Notes under the pieces: generated by a model
What the model saw: the letters and a program-made list of their open reading frames with translations, nothing else
What the model was told of the DNA's origin: nothing
The model's database searches: none
Assembly: GCF_900215205.1 (NCBI RefSeq)
Contig: NZ_OBDY01000006.1
Location: 327,942-391,941 of the forward strand
Direction of reading: 5' to 3'
DNA length: 64,000 nucleotides
From: Paractinoplanes atraurantiacus
GTDB taxonomy: Bacteria; Actinomycetota; Actinomycetes; Mycobacteriales; Micromonosporaceae
Translations under genes and position numbers: made by a program
Shown: positions 24,622 through 33,037 of the stretch, piece by piece
Layout of the letters: the number at the start of each line of letters is the position of its first letter
How positions within the stretch are numbered: position 1 is the first letter of the stretch

Positions 24622-25248
24622 TCACGCGGCCTTTCGGGCGATCAGCTGCAAGGCGGTTGCGGGATTGGCGTTCATCGTCTCGACTTCGATCTCCCACGTC
24701 GTCGCGGTGGCGAAGCGGGACAGGACGAGGCGTTCGAGCCAGTCGGCGCTGTAGTGCCGCAGGGTGGCGCCGTCGTCGGTGCGGAACGTGCCGTACGGGC
24801 CGTGGGTGCCGGCGTCCCGTTCGTAGCGGGCGATGTTGCGGTCGTCTATCTGGAGCAGCAGGTCGCTGACGTAGAGCAGGCCGCCGGGGCGCAGGACCCG
24901 GGCCAGCTCGGCGATCAGGGCGCGCTGATCGGTCTCCGACGGCACGCAGGTGAGGACCGCGATCAGGAGCACGGCGTCGACGGTGCCGTCCGCGTGCGGC
25001 AGCCGCGGCGGGTCGGTGAGGACGTGGAACGGCAGGCCGGGGTGGTCGCGGCGGGCCCGCTCGATCAGGGCCGCCGACGGGTCGAACCCCTCGACCTCGG
25101 CGAAGCCGTGCTCGCGGGCGAGGGCGGTGACCCGGCCGTAGCCGCAGCCGTAGTCGACGATCCGGGACCCGGCGGGCAGCCACGAGAAGTCGACCGGGTG
25201 GGTGAAGGTCTTCCCGGCGCCGATGGTGTCCCAGTAGGGCTCGTACAC
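24622..25248 (-). CDS. SAM-dependent methyltransferase, class I
   Basis: 208-residue methyltransferase: motif I IVDYGCGYGRVTALAREHG, acidic motif II EGFDPSAALIERAR, motif III VDAVLLIAVLTCVPSE, and ARVLRPGGLLYVSDLL. Acceptor unknown. The frame is open to 25401, but the upstream part crosses the operator and is not protein-like; GTG 25248 (just before YEPYWDTIG) is the chosen start, with no clear ribosome site. Divergent from the SRPBCC gene over a 38-bp dyad, hence probably coregulated. Confidence 0.8.
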   Translation of the reverse strand: MYEPYWDTIGAGKTFTHPVDFSWLPAGSRIVDYGCGYGRVTALAREHGFAEVEGFDPSAALIERARRDHPGLPFHVLTDPPRLPHADGTVDAVLLIAVLTCVPSETDQRALIAELARVLRPGGLLYVSDLLLQIDDRNIARYERDAGTHGPYGTFRTDDGATLRHYSADWLERLVLSRFATATTWEIEVETMNANPATALQLIARKAA

Positions 25249-25283
25249 CCGCTTATCGTCCCACGTGCATTGACCGGTGCAAC

Positions 25284-25321
25284 GTCTTACCGTACGGTAA
25301 TGCATTACCAAGCGGTAAGAC
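25284..25321. promoter_or_regulatory. 38-bp dyad operator with two TTACC-N4-GGTAA sites
   Basis: GTCTTACC at the left end mirrors GGTAAGAC at the right; 16 of 19 positions pair around the centre AATGCATT. Inside are TTACCGTACGGTAA (25287-25300, perfect palindrome) and TTACCAAGCGGTAA (25305-25318), 18 bases apart. Likely paired binding sites for the ArsR protein at 25749. Confidence 0.75.
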
Positions 25322-25333
25322 AAAGGAGCCGGC

Positions 25334-25762
25334 ATGCCTGAGGTTGCGCGTTCCATCGAGATCTCCCGGCCGCCGAGCGCGGTGTGGCGGTTGCTGTCCA
25401 CTGCGGACGGGTTACGGGAGTGGCTCTCGCCCGAGGTCGAGATCGATCTGCGGGTCGGCGGCGCCTACCGGATGCCCGGCGGGGACGGCGAGACCTGGAT
25501 CAGCGGGGTGGTGCTCGAGCTGGTGCCCGAAGGGCGGCTGGTCCTGTCCTGGCTCGAAGAGGGGTCGGGGTGGGTGCACCCGGGGCGGCTGCTCGTCACG
25601 CTGGAACCGATCGCCGGTGGGACACGGGTCTCGCTGGTGCACGACGGTTTCGCCGGGATCGGAAAAGACGAATGGCAGGAGACGCTTGAGGCGTACGAGC
25701 GGGGGGCCGACAAGCATCAGGTCCTCGAGCGCCTGGCGGCGGCGGTGGGTGGCGTTGTCTGA
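25334..25762 (+). CDS. SRPBCC/AHSA1-family protein
   Basis: 142-residue START-like fold protein: ARSIEISRPPSAVWRLLSTADGLREWL at the N-terminus, RVGGAYRMPGGDG, then GTRVSLVHDGFAGIG and a C-terminal helix. Such proteins bind hydrophobic ligands and are usually paired with ArsR regulators, as here. AAAGGAG precedes ATG 25334 by seven bases and directly follows the operator dyad. Its stop overlaps the ArsR start region by 14 bases. Confidence 0.85.
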   Translation: MPEVARSIEISRPPSAVWRLLSTADGLREWLSPEVEIDLRVGGAYRMPGGDGETWISGVVLELVPEGRLVLSWLEEGSGWVHPGRLLVTLEPIAGGTRVSLVHDGFAGIGKDEWQETLEAYERGADKHQVLERLAAAVGGVV

Positions 25763-26072
25763 GGAGGAGCTGTTCCGGGCGATGGCCGATCCGACGCGGC
25801 GGCGCATCCTCGATCTGCTCGCCGAGCACGGGACGCTGAGTGTGAGCGAGCTGTCGGCGCACTTTCCCGGGCTGGTCACGTCGGGCATCTCCAAGCACCT
25901 GATGGCCCTGCGGGCGGCGGGTCTGGTCACCGCCACCCGGCAGGGGCGCCATCAGCTGTACGCCATCGACGCCGAGGCCATGTCGCGGGCCGTGGCGCCG
26001 TGGGTCGCCCGGTACGAGGCGTACTGGACGGGTGCGCTCGACCGCCTGAAGAAGGCGGGTCAGGAGGAGTAG
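25749..26072 (+). CDS. ArsR-family repressor paired with SRPBCC gene
   Basis: 107-residue winged-helix protein: LFRAMADPTRRRILDLLAEHG, recognition helix VTSGISKHLMALRAAGLV, wing TRQGRHQLYAID. No metal-binding cysteines. GTG 25749 or TTG 25755 may start it; both lie inside the end of the SRPBCC gene, so translation is coupled. Probably binds the TTACC-N4-GGTAA dyad upstream. Its end overlaps the convergent glycosidase gene by 13 bases. Confidence 0.8.
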   Translation: MALSEEELFRAMADPTRRRILDLLAEHGTLSVSELSAHFPGLVTSGISKHLMALRAAGLVTATRQGRHQLYAIDAEAMSRAVAPWVARYEAYWTGALDRLKKAGQEE

Positions 26073-28099
26073 GCCTCCAGGGCCGAGAGCTGGCCGGCGG
26101 GCCAGCCCGTGTTGCCGGTGAAGGTCGCCTGGACGTAACGGGCCTGAGTGGGCGGGCACGTGATGGTCACCGTGTTGCCCGACGCGGGGTCGAAGACGCG
26201 CGGGGCGGCGGCGGACAGCGTCGTGGTGCCGTCCGATATCGCGATGGTCTGGGTGCGGGCGCCCCACGACGGCGGGAGCTTGAGGACGAGGCGGGAGACC
26301 GTGGTGGCAGCGCCCAGGTCGACCTGGATCCATTGCGGGAACGCGTTGTTGGCGCTCTCCCAGTAGGTGCCGGCGTCGCCGTCGACCGCGTTGCCGGAGG
26401 TGTAGTTCTGCACGGCGGCGCTCGCCGTGGTGGCGCGCCCGCGGGCGAGGTCGGTCGCGGGTGGGGGCGTGCTGTCGCCGTACACCTGCAATTGGGAGAT
26501 CTGAGCCGCCGGCCAGCCGGAGTTGCCCGAGAAAGTGAGCCGGAGATTGCGGACCGCCGTGCCGGGAAGCGTGATGGTGACGGTGTTGCCCGAAGCCGGA
26601 TCGAAGGTGTACGTGGTGGCGGCGCCGCCCTGCACGGCGATGGTCTGGGTGCGGCGTTCCCAGCCGGCGGGCAGGCGCAGCACCAGGCGCGTGACGGCGT
26701 AGGCGGCGCCGAGGTCGACCTCGAACCATTGCGGGAAGGCGCCGCCGCCGCTCTCCCAATATGTGGTGGCGCTGCCGTCGACGGCGTTTCCGGGCGCGAA
26801 GGCCCCGTTGGCGCTACTGGCCGACACCGGCTTACCGGCAGCGAGATCACCTGCGGTCAGGGTGGGCTGAGTCGGCCGTACGGCGGTGAGCGCCAGCTGT
26901 CCCTTCAGCATGCGGCCGCCGTCGGTGGTGATGCGCAGGTAGTAGTCGGAGGAGCAGAAGGTGCCGTCCTCGTCGAGCGCTCGGATGCCGCTGCCGGCGG
27001 GCACGGAGGCGGCCGTCTCGGCGGTCTTGGCGATCTGGTTGCCCTCGTTGAACTCGTCGAACATGGACACATAGAGGCCCTGGGCGCCCAGGCGCACCAT
27101 GTTGTAGAGGCTGCGCCAGTAGAAGTCGCCGTGCCGGCGGTGGCCGGAGGACAGATCGCCGGGCAGCACGCACGGCTGGTAGTCGATGCCGTGGGCGTTG
27201 CAGTCGGCCTGGTCGGCGGTGTTCACGTTGGCCAGGAACCAGTCGAGCCCGTCGAGCGTGCCGGTGCGGCCGACCATCCACGGCGACAGCATGTGGAACG
27301 CGTGGTAGACGTCGAGGAAGCCGGTGCGGCTGTCGTTCTTGCCCTCACGCCAGTAGGTGGGCACGCCGCCGATGACATAACAGCCCTGCGCCTTCAGCCA
27401 GTTGACGACGTCGAGGCAGGCGGCCGGGGTGAACGGGCGGCCGTCGTCGTCGAAGCCGAAACCCCAGACGCAGACGACCGGCTTGCCGTTCTGGCGGGCG
27501 TACGCGGGGGAGGCGGTGTGCGCGGCCATCTTGGTGGTCCAGTCCGTCTTGAGCTCGGACTGCATGTTCGTCCAGCCGGTGACGTCGTACATGATGTAGA
27601 ACTTGCGCCCGGTCGCCTCGGCCGCCGTGCGCACCTTGCGGGCCATGGCGTCGCGGGTCGGCCCTTCGTCGCCGACCGGGTTGAACCGTTGCAGGGCGGC
27701 GGTGTCGATGCCGTAGGTGCGCATCCAGGCGAAATGCGTGTCGACGGTCTGCTGGTCGTACGAGGAGAACAGCGCGGCCGGGCCGCCGTTTCCCAGATGG
27801 GGATAAGCGGTCGGGTACGTGTGGGTGAAGTCCCGCAGATCGGGCCAGGACACGATCGTGGTGTTGCTCGGCGACGGCGGCTGGAAACGGTCCCGGCTCC
27901 AGTGCCACCAGCCGCCGATCGGAGCACCGTCACCCGGGCAGGAGAACCAGCCCTGATAGCCGACGCTGATCTTCCCGACGACATCACCGGGCGGCGAGGC
28001 GGCGCGGGCCGGTTCGCCGCCGGCCGAGAGGTCGGTGAGGACAGTGGCGGCCGAACCGGCGGCGGCCGCGGACAAGAGGGCACGGCGAGTGAGCGGCAT
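26060..28099 (-). CDS. exported GH71/GH99-like hydrolase with two discoidin (F5/8 C) domains
   Basis: 679-residue secreted enzyme. Tat-type signal MPLTRRALLSAAAAGSAATV. Catalytic TIM-barrel region about residues 40-400: VGYQGWFSCPGDG, GIDTAALQRFNP, YIMYDVTGW, VVCVWGFGFDD, LYVSMFDEFNEGNQIA. Two carbohydrate-binding discoidin modules follow, about residues 420-540 and 550-679, each with NAVDGSATTYWES or NAVDGDAGTYWES and a FPQW-x-x-VDLGAA motif. The family includes endo-acting alpha-mannan or alpha-glucan hydrolases; some are annotated xylosidase. Target polysaccharide not predictable. Confidence 0.75.
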   Translation of the reverse strand: MPLTRRALLSAAAAGSAATVLTDLSAGGEPARAASPPGDVVGKISVGYQGWFSCPGDGAPIGGWWHWSRDRFQPPSPSNTTIVSWPDLRDFTHTYPTAYPHLGNGGPAALFSSYDQQTVDTHFAWMRTYGIDTAALQRFNPVGDEGPTRDAMARKVRTAAEATGRKFYIMYDVTGWTNMQSELKTDWTTKMAAHTASPAYARQNGKPVVCVWGFGFDDDGRPFTPAACLDVVNWLKAQGCYVIGGVPTYWREGKNDSRTGFLDVYHAFHMLSPWMVGRTGTLDGLDWFLANVNTADQADCNAHGIDYQPCVLPGDLSSGHRRHGDFYWRSLYNMVRLGAQGLYVSMFDEFNEGNQIAKTAETAASVPAGSGIRALDEDGTFCSSDYYLRITTDGGRMLKGQLALTAVRPTQPTLTAGDLAAGKPVSASSANGAFAPGNAVDGSATTYWESGGGAFPQWFEVDLGAAYAVTRLVLRLPAGWERRTQTIAVQGGAATTYTFDPASGNTVTITLPGTAVRNLRLTFSGNSGWPAAQISQLQVYGDSTPPPATDLARGRATTASAAVQNYTSGNAVDGDAGTYWESANNAFPQWIQVDLGAATTVSRLVLKLPPSWGARTQTIAISDGTTTLSAAAPRVFDPASGNTVTITCPPTQARYVQATFTGNTGWPAGQLSALEAYSS

Positions 28100-28285
28100 G
28101 GGGAGCTCCAGGCGATCCGGGGACGGGGATGGGGAACGGATCGACGGTCATCATGACGTCTGACTTCACGCGACCGCAATAGTTGGACTCATTCCTGAAA
28201 TATTCTGCACCGAACCGTGGAATTTCGGCCCCCACCACCTTGGACGCGGCGAGCTCGACGTCGGCACGTTTGCGGGAGTGTGGGA

Positions 28286-29728
28286 GTGGGGGCGCGGTCG
28301 ATACCGTCGCTTGTGCTTTTCGGCGTGCGGGTACTGGTGGTGGCGTTGATCGCGGCGGTCCTCGGCGCCGCGGGACTGGGACTGGTGGCGTCGGCCGGTG
28401 GCGAGGCGACCCCGCGGCGGGTGGTGGCCGACGGGGTGCCGCTCTACGAGGTCCATCCGGCGGGGCTGAAACCGGGGGAGCGGCGGCCCGGCGTGGTGGT
28501 CGCGCACGGCTACGCGGGGTCGGCGAAGCTCATGATGCCGTTCGGGGACACCCTTGCCGGGCGCGGCTACGTGGTGGTCCTGCTGGACTTCGCGGGGCAC
28601 GGCGCCAATCCGAAGGCGCGGACCGGTAGCGCGGACCTCCAGCGCGAGCTCGACGCGGCGATGGCGCATCTTCGGTCACTGCGGGATGTGGACAACGCCC
28701 GGGTCTCGTTGGTGGGGCACTCGATGGGGGCCTCAGCGGTCACCGAATACGCGGCCGCGCATCCGGAAGTGGTGGCCACCGTGGCGATCTCCCTGCCGTC
28801 GGTGCCCGAGGGACATCCGAAGAACCTGCTGATGCTGGTCGGGCAGGCCGAGTTCCCAGGGTTCAAGGCCACGGCGACGGAGGCGGCCGCGCGGATCGCG
28901 GACAGCCGGGCCGTGACGATTCCCGGCGTGGAACACATCTCCATCCTGTACGCGCCACGGACGCACCAGGAGACGATCGACTGGCTCGACCAGCGCTTCG
29001 GCGGCCCGGTCACGCAGGAGGCGATCCCGTCGCCGCTGCGCCGCCCGGCCGGGGCGGGACTGCTCTTCGCCGGGCTACTGGTCGGCCTCTACCCACTGGC
29101 ACGCCTCCTGTTCAGGGGCCGGGCGACGATCGAGCGGTTCCGGTGGGTCCTGCTGGTTCCCGTCGCGGGCGCCGCGATCGTGGCGGCGTTGGTGGCGGCC
29201 GTGCTGCCGACGTCGTGGTTCCCGCTGGACTCGGGGGACTACGCGGTCGCCTTCACGTTCCTCTTCGGAGGTCTGTTGCTGCTCGTGCAGCGGGGGCGGC
29301 CGGGACCGTGGGGTCGGGTCCCGGCGGCGGTGGCGCTCGTCGCCTATGCCGCGGTGACGATCGTGGTGCCGCTGCAGCTGGGGTTCACGAACATGTGGCC
29401 GGCCGGGGCCCGATGGTGGATTCTTCCGGTGGTGTGGGCGGGATTCGCGCTTCTCTCGTACGCGGCGGAGCGCCTCAGCCGTGGCAGCATGCTCGGCATC
29501 CTCGCGGTCGCGGCGGCCACGGTCGTCGCCCTGACCGCGGCGGCCGTCCTCGGGCTGACCAACGGGTTCCTCCTGCTGGTCGTGCCATTGCTGGCAGTGC
29601 TCCTGGTACTGCAGGCGGGCTGGAGCACCCTGCTCAACCGCCTGGCCGCGCCGGCCTGGGCGATCGCGCTGGCCGGCTCCCTGCTGGTGGCGTGGCCGAT
29701 CGCCGCCACGCTACCGATCACGGCGTGA
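28286..29728 (+). CDS. alpha/beta hydrolase with C-terminal multi-helix membrane domain
   Basis: 480-residue membrane protein. One N-terminal helix (VLVVALIAAVLGAAGLGLVAS), then an alpha/beta hydrolase domain about residues 40-250: VVVAHGYAGSAKLM, nucleophile elbow LVGHSMGASAV, and acid/His near SRAVTIPGVEHISIL. The C-terminal 230 residues hold about six or seven hydrophobic helices. Hydrolase-membrane fusions like this may be dipeptidyl-type or lipid hydrolases; substrate unknown. GTG 28286 is chosen after a purine-rich GGGA run; nothing upstream looks coding. Confidence 0.7.
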   Translation: MGARSIPSLVLFGVRVLVVALIAAVLGAAGLGLVASAGGEATPRRVVADGVPLYEVHPAGLKPGERRPGVVVAHGYAGSAKLMMPFGDTLAGRGYVVVLLDFAGHGANPKARTGSADLQRELDAAMAHLRSLRDVDNARVSLVGHSMGASAVTEYAAAHPEVVATVAISLPSVPEGHPKNLLMLVGQAEFPGFKATATEAAARIADSRAVTIPGVEHISILYAPRTHQETIDWLDQRFGGPVTQEAIPSPLRRPAGAGLLFAGLLVGLYPLARLLFRGRATIERFRWVLLVPVAGAAIVAALVAAVLPTSWFPLDSGDYAVAFTFLFGGLLLLVQRGRPGPWGRVPAAVALVAYAAVTIVVPLQLGFTNMWPAGARWWILPVVWAGFALLSYAAERLSRGSMLGILAVAAATVVALTAAAVLGLTNGFLLLVVPLLAVLLVLQAGWSTLLNRLAAPAWAIALAGSLLVAWPIAATLPITA

Positions 29729-29781
29729 CCAACCGGCAAATCCGATTGCCGGGCCGAGGACCGGCGCCTAGCGTGCCCGGG

Positions 29782-30633
29782 ATGACCGCTGAGGTGCCGT
29801 TCCGCTCGCTCGCCGTCGACCAGACGGACGTTCGGTACGCCCACGGGCCCGACTCTCGTCGCCGGGCGGAGGCGCCGGCGGGCCGGACGGTCGAGTTCAG
29901 CTGGGACGGCAGCGCCGTCTATCCGGGTACGTCGCGCAAGTTCTGGGTGCACGTGCCGGCTCAATACGACGGGTCGCAGCCCGCCTCGCTGATCGTCTTC
30001 CTGGACGGGGAGTGGTACCTCGATCCTGCCGGTGAGGTTCGGGGCGCGATCGTGCTGGACAACCTGATCCATAGCGGCGACATCCCGGTCACCTTCGGGC
30101 TGTTCGTCGATCCCGGCGTCCTTGTGGGCGCGCGGAATCCGAAGAACCGCAACGTCGAGTACGACGCCTTCGACGATCGCCTGGTCACCTTCCTGCTAAC
30201 CGAGATCATCCCGCAGGTCACGCGGCGTTACTCGATCACTGACGACCCCGATCGGTGGGCCATTTGTGGTGGCAGCAGCGGCGGGAACGGCGCGTTCACC
30301 GCCGCGTGGCTTCGCCCGGACAAGTTCCGGCGGGTGATCTGCTTCCTGTCCAGCTTCGTGCAGATGCCGGCCGGGAACCCGTACCCGGACCTGATCCCCA
30401 GCGTTCCCCGCAAGCCGCTGCGGATCTTCATGCAGGCCGGCCACCGGGACCTGCACTGGAACGAGCCCGAACGGAACTGGCTCGCCGGCAATCTGCGCGT
30501 CGCGGCGGCGCTGGCCGAAGCCGGCTACGACTTCCGGCTCGTCCTCGGCGACGGAGGGCACAGCCCCAACCACGCGGGCGTCCTTCTTCCGGACGCCCTG
30601 CGCTGGGCGTTCGCGGGGTTCGGGAAAGCCTGA
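29782..30633 (+). CDS. Fes/enterochelin-esterase-like hydrolase
   Basis: 283-residue esterase of the Fes/EstA type. GTSRKFWVHVPAQYDGSQPASLIVFLDGEWY gives the first strands, WAICGGSSGGNGAF the nucleophile serine, FMQAGHRDLHW and LGDGGHSPNHAG the acid and His. No signal peptide. Members hydrolyse siderophore esters or act as xylan/feruloyl-type esterases; no siderophore genes are near, so substrate is open. A perfect hairpin 27 bases after its stop probably ends transcription. Confidence 0.8.
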   Translation: MTAEVPFRSLAVDQTDVRYAHGPDSRRRAEAPAGRTVEFSWDGSAVYPGTSRKFWVHVPAQYDGSQPASLIVFLDGEWYLDPAGEVRGAIVLDNLIHSGDIPVTFGLFVDPGVLVGARNPKNRNVEYDAFDDRLVTFLLTEIIPQVTRRYSITDDPDRWAICGGSSGGNGAFTAAWLRPDKFRRVICFLSSFVQMPAGNPYPDLIPSVPRKPLRIFMQAGHRDLHWNEPERNWLAGNLRVAAALAEAGYDFRLVLGDGGHSPNHAGVLLPDALRWAFAGFGKA

Positions 30634-30659
30634 CCACCGATACGCGCGAAAGTCGCCCT

Positions 30660-30685
30660 GCGGCCTCGCGCGGCGGCGAGGCCGC
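30660..30685 (+). terminator. hairpin terminator after esterase
   Basis: GCGGCCTCGC, 6-base loop, GCGAGGCCGC: perfect 10-bp GC-rich stem without a U tract, the common actinobacterial form. Confidence 0.55.
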
Positions 30686-30741
30686 GCGGCGCCCTGGGCT
30701 CGCGTCAGTGCGGTTGGGTGGGCGAGAAGGCGTACCTCTAA

Positions 30742-31634
30742 GACCGCATCTCGTTAGGGGTTGTTGCTGGTGAACAATCCGAGGGTGTCGGCACGGCGGT
30801 AGCAGATGACAGCGCATGCGGCGACGGTGAATGCGATGAAGTGGGAACTCTTGCGTTCGTAGCGTCGGGCCAGGCGCGGAACCGGGTGATCCATTGCAGG
30901 CAGCGTTCGATGACGTAGCGGTGCCTGCCGAGACGCTTGGAGGGTTCGATGCCTTTGCGGGCGATCCGGGCCTTGATCCCGCGCCGGGCCAGCAGGGCCC
31001 GGCAGGGCTGGTAGTCGTAGCCTTTGTCGCCGTGTAGTTTCCCGTGCCGTTTACGGGGGCGCCCGACCGGCTGTTTCACCGGCCGGATGCCGTCGACCAC
31101 GTCTTCGAGCATCGTGTTGTCGTTGACGTTGGCAGCCGACACCACGACGTGCAGGGGCAGGCCCTGACGGTCGCTGACCGCGTGGATCTTGGAGCCGGGC
31201 TTGCCCCGGTCTACCGGGCTGGGCCCGGTCAGGTCCCCCCTTTGACCGCACGGACGTGCATCGCGTCCACGCTCGCGCGTTCCCAGTCGATGTGTCCGGC
31301 CGTGCCCAGGACATCGAGCACGGCCTGGTGCAGTGCGTCGAAGACACCATGTTCGACCCACTCGGCGAACCGGCGATGCGCCGACGGCGTGGAAATCCCG
31401 AAGGACGCCGGCAACTTGTCCCACGAGCAGCCGCTCTGCAACACGTACAAGATCGCGGCCAGGGCTGTCCGGTCATCGATGCGGGGTCGGCCACCGCCCT
31501 GATGCCGTTTCGGGTGCTCGGGAATCAACGGCTCGCTGAGCTGCCACAACGCATCCGGACAGTACTTGACCACGTCATCCATACCGATCTAACGAATGAC
31601 CTTGCAAAACAAGCATCCCTAACGAGATGCCGTC
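30742..31634 (-). mobile_element. IS5-family insertion sequence, transposase broken
   Basis: 893-bp element with near-perfect 18-bp inverted ends (GAC-x-GCATCTCGTTAGGG, one mismatch) and a TAA direct repeat at 30739-30741 and 31635-31637. It carries one two-frame transposase on the minus strand. The repeat TAA in a CTAAG context recreates the stop codon of the convergent regulator gene at 31634. Confidence 0.8.
30754..31582 (-). pseudogene. IS5-family transposase with an extra frameshift
   Basis: orfA (ATG 31582) begins MDDVVKYCPDALWQLSEPLI and carries the first catalytic Asp in SVDAMHVRAVKGG. A GGGGGG run there permits the -1 shift usual for this group, continuing in orfB with GPSPVDRGKPGSKIHAV, KLHGDKGYD (second Asp) and HRYVIERCLQW (Glu). 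After WITRFR a single-base deletion moves the reading frame: the lost tail RRYERKSSHFIAFTVAA is readable in the third frame to a TAA at 30754. The missing base is not a programmed site, so this copy is probably defective. Confidence 0.7.
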
Positions 31635-31948
31635 TAAGGGGTTATCTCCAGCCCGGCGCGCGAGACGATCTGTTGCAAGGCCGCGACGTGGGCGGCGAAA
31701 GCGTTGCGGCCGGCTGGGGTGAGGCGGGCCGAGGTGCGCGGGCGTTTGCCCACGAAGGACTTTCGGATCTCTATGTAGCCGGCGTCTTCGAGGGTGGTCA
31801 GTTGTTTCGACAAGGCCGAGTCGGAGAGGGCGGTCTGGTCGCGGAGGAACTTGAAGTCGGCCCACTCGGCGGCGGTCAGCAGGCTGACCAGGGCCAGGCG
31901 GGTGGGTGCGTGGATGAGGTCGTCGAAGCGCGGCTCGATGACGGTCAC
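31634..31948 (-). CDS. winged-helix transcriptional regulator (MarR/ArsR-like)
   Basis: 104-residue regulator: FDDLIHAPTRLALVSLLTAAEWADFKFLRD, then SDSALSKQLTTLEDAGYIEI and the wing GKRPRTSARLTPAG. This is the short winged-helix type that partners with membrane proteins. GTG start overlaps the stop of the upstream membrane-protein gene (GTGA). Its TAG stop is formed partly by the IS5 target duplication and survives the insertion. Candidate binding sites are the direct repeats at 32427-32456. Confidence 0.75.
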   Translation of the reverse strand: MTVIEPRFDDLIHAPTRLALVSLLTAAEWADFKFLRDQTALSDSALSKQLTTLEDAGYIEIRKSFVGKRPRTSARLTPAGRNAFAAHVAALQQIVSRAGLEITP

Positions 31949-32409
31949 CGGGCGCCGGCCAGCGGGCGGGAGAGCATGAGGCGGCGCAGGTACGCCATGA
32001 GGCGCGGGCCGCCGAAGGCCGTGCCCAGGGCGACGGGGGCCATGGCGATGGTGGCGGGGTGTGGGGCGCCCAGCGCCTCCAGGGCGAAGCCGAGGCCCAG
32101 GCCGATGGCGACCAGCGTGAGGGCGAAGACGGTGATGGCCACGGCGCCGCGCAGGCCCAGCAGGGCGTTGCGGACCTGGACCCGTGAGCGGAAGGCGACC
32201 ACGCCGATGGCGGCGGCCAGACCGAGGCCGTACAGGGCCGAGCCGGTGGCGATCAGCCAGGGGATCCGGCTCTCGATGGAGGCCACGAACAGCAGCATGA
32301 GGGCGCCGATCGCGAGCCAGAACCAGGTGGGGACCAGGGTGGAGCTGACGACCTGGTCGCGGCGGATGCGAACCTCGGCGAGGGCGAGCTCGGCGTCGAT
32401 GGGATCCAT
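31945..32409 (-). CDS. four-helix membrane protein, partner of regulator
   Basis: 154 residues: a charged 25-residue N-terminus (MDPIDAELALAEVRIRRDQV), then four hydrophobic helices at about 28-45, 50-70, 88-112 and 118-135. No family recognised, but a small membrane protein coupled to a winged-helix regulator is a common arrangement. ATG 32409 has no strong ribosome site; a promoter like TTGCCA-N18-GATACT is readable upstream on the minus strand. Confidence 0.65.
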   Translation of the reverse strand: MDPIDAELALAEVRIRRDQVVSSTLVPTWFWLAIGALMLLFVASIESRIPWLIATGSALYGLGLAAAIGVVAFRSRVQVRNALLGLRGAVAITVFALTLVAIGLGLGFALEALGAPHPATIAMAPVALGTAFGGPRLMAYLRRLMLSRPLAGAR

Positions 32410-32426
32410 GACTTGAAGTATCGGCT

Positions 32427-32456
32427 AGTACTTTCCTTGTTGGCAAGTACTTTCCT
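32427..32456. promoter_or_regulatory. 19-bp-spaced direct repeats
   Basis: AGTACTTTCCT occurs at 32427-32437 and 32446-32456, just before the membrane protein/regulator operon and 37 bases before the deformylase start. Likely regulator sites. Confidence 0.5.
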
Positions 32457-32492
32457 CGCGTCTCGCCGGACTGGCCGGGGTACGTTCTCTGC

Positions 32493-33029
32493 ATGACCGT
32501 TGTGTCCATTCGGAAAGTCGGGGATCCGGTGCTGCGCCGGGTCGCCGACCCCGTCACCAGTTTCGACGCCGAGCTGCGCAAGCTCGTGCGTGACCTCAAC
32601 GAGACCCTGGCCTCCTCGCGCGGCGCCGGGCTGGCCGCGCCGCAGATCGGGGTGGGGCTGCGGGTCTTCGCCATCAACCCCGACCTGCCGGGCAACGACG
32701 CCAAGCTCGACCACCTGATCAACCCGGTGCTGGAGTTCCCCGACGAGGAGGAGCAGGACGGTCCCGAGGGCTGCCTGTCGATCCCGGGCATCTACCTCGA
32801 CACCAAGCGCCGCCTGAACGTGGCGGCCAAGGGCTACACCCAGCACGGCGACCCCGTCCAGGTGGTCGGAGCCGGGCTGCTGGCGCGCTGCATCCAGCAC
32901 GAGACCGACCACCTCGACGGTGTGCTCTTCATCGACCGGCAGGACGAGGCCGGGCGGGAGCGGCTGCTGGCCACCCTGCGCGAGGCCGCGTGGTTCGACG
33001 ACGCTCAGGTCAAGGTCAGCCCCCACTGA
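32493..33029 (+). CDS. def: peptide deformylase
   Basis: 178-residue metalloenzyme that removes the formyl group from nascent proteins. All three signature motifs are intact: GAGLAAPQIG at residues about 46-55, EGCLSIPG with the metal Cys, and CIQHETDHLDG with the HExxH-type ligands. The C-terminal extension after FIDR is typical of actinobacterial type I/III enzymes. Probably a secondary copy, since it is not beside fmt. ATG 32493. Confidence 0.92.
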   Translation: MTVVSIRKVGDPVLRRVADPVTSFDAELRKLVRDLNETLASSRGAGLAAPQIGVGLRVFAINPDLPGNDAKLDHLINPVLEFPDEEEQDGPEGCLSIPGIYLDTKRRLNVAAKGYTQHGDPVQVVGAGLLARCIQHETDHLDGVLFIDRQDEAGRERLLATLREAAWFDDAQVKVSPH

Positions 33030-33037
33030 CGAGGCGT

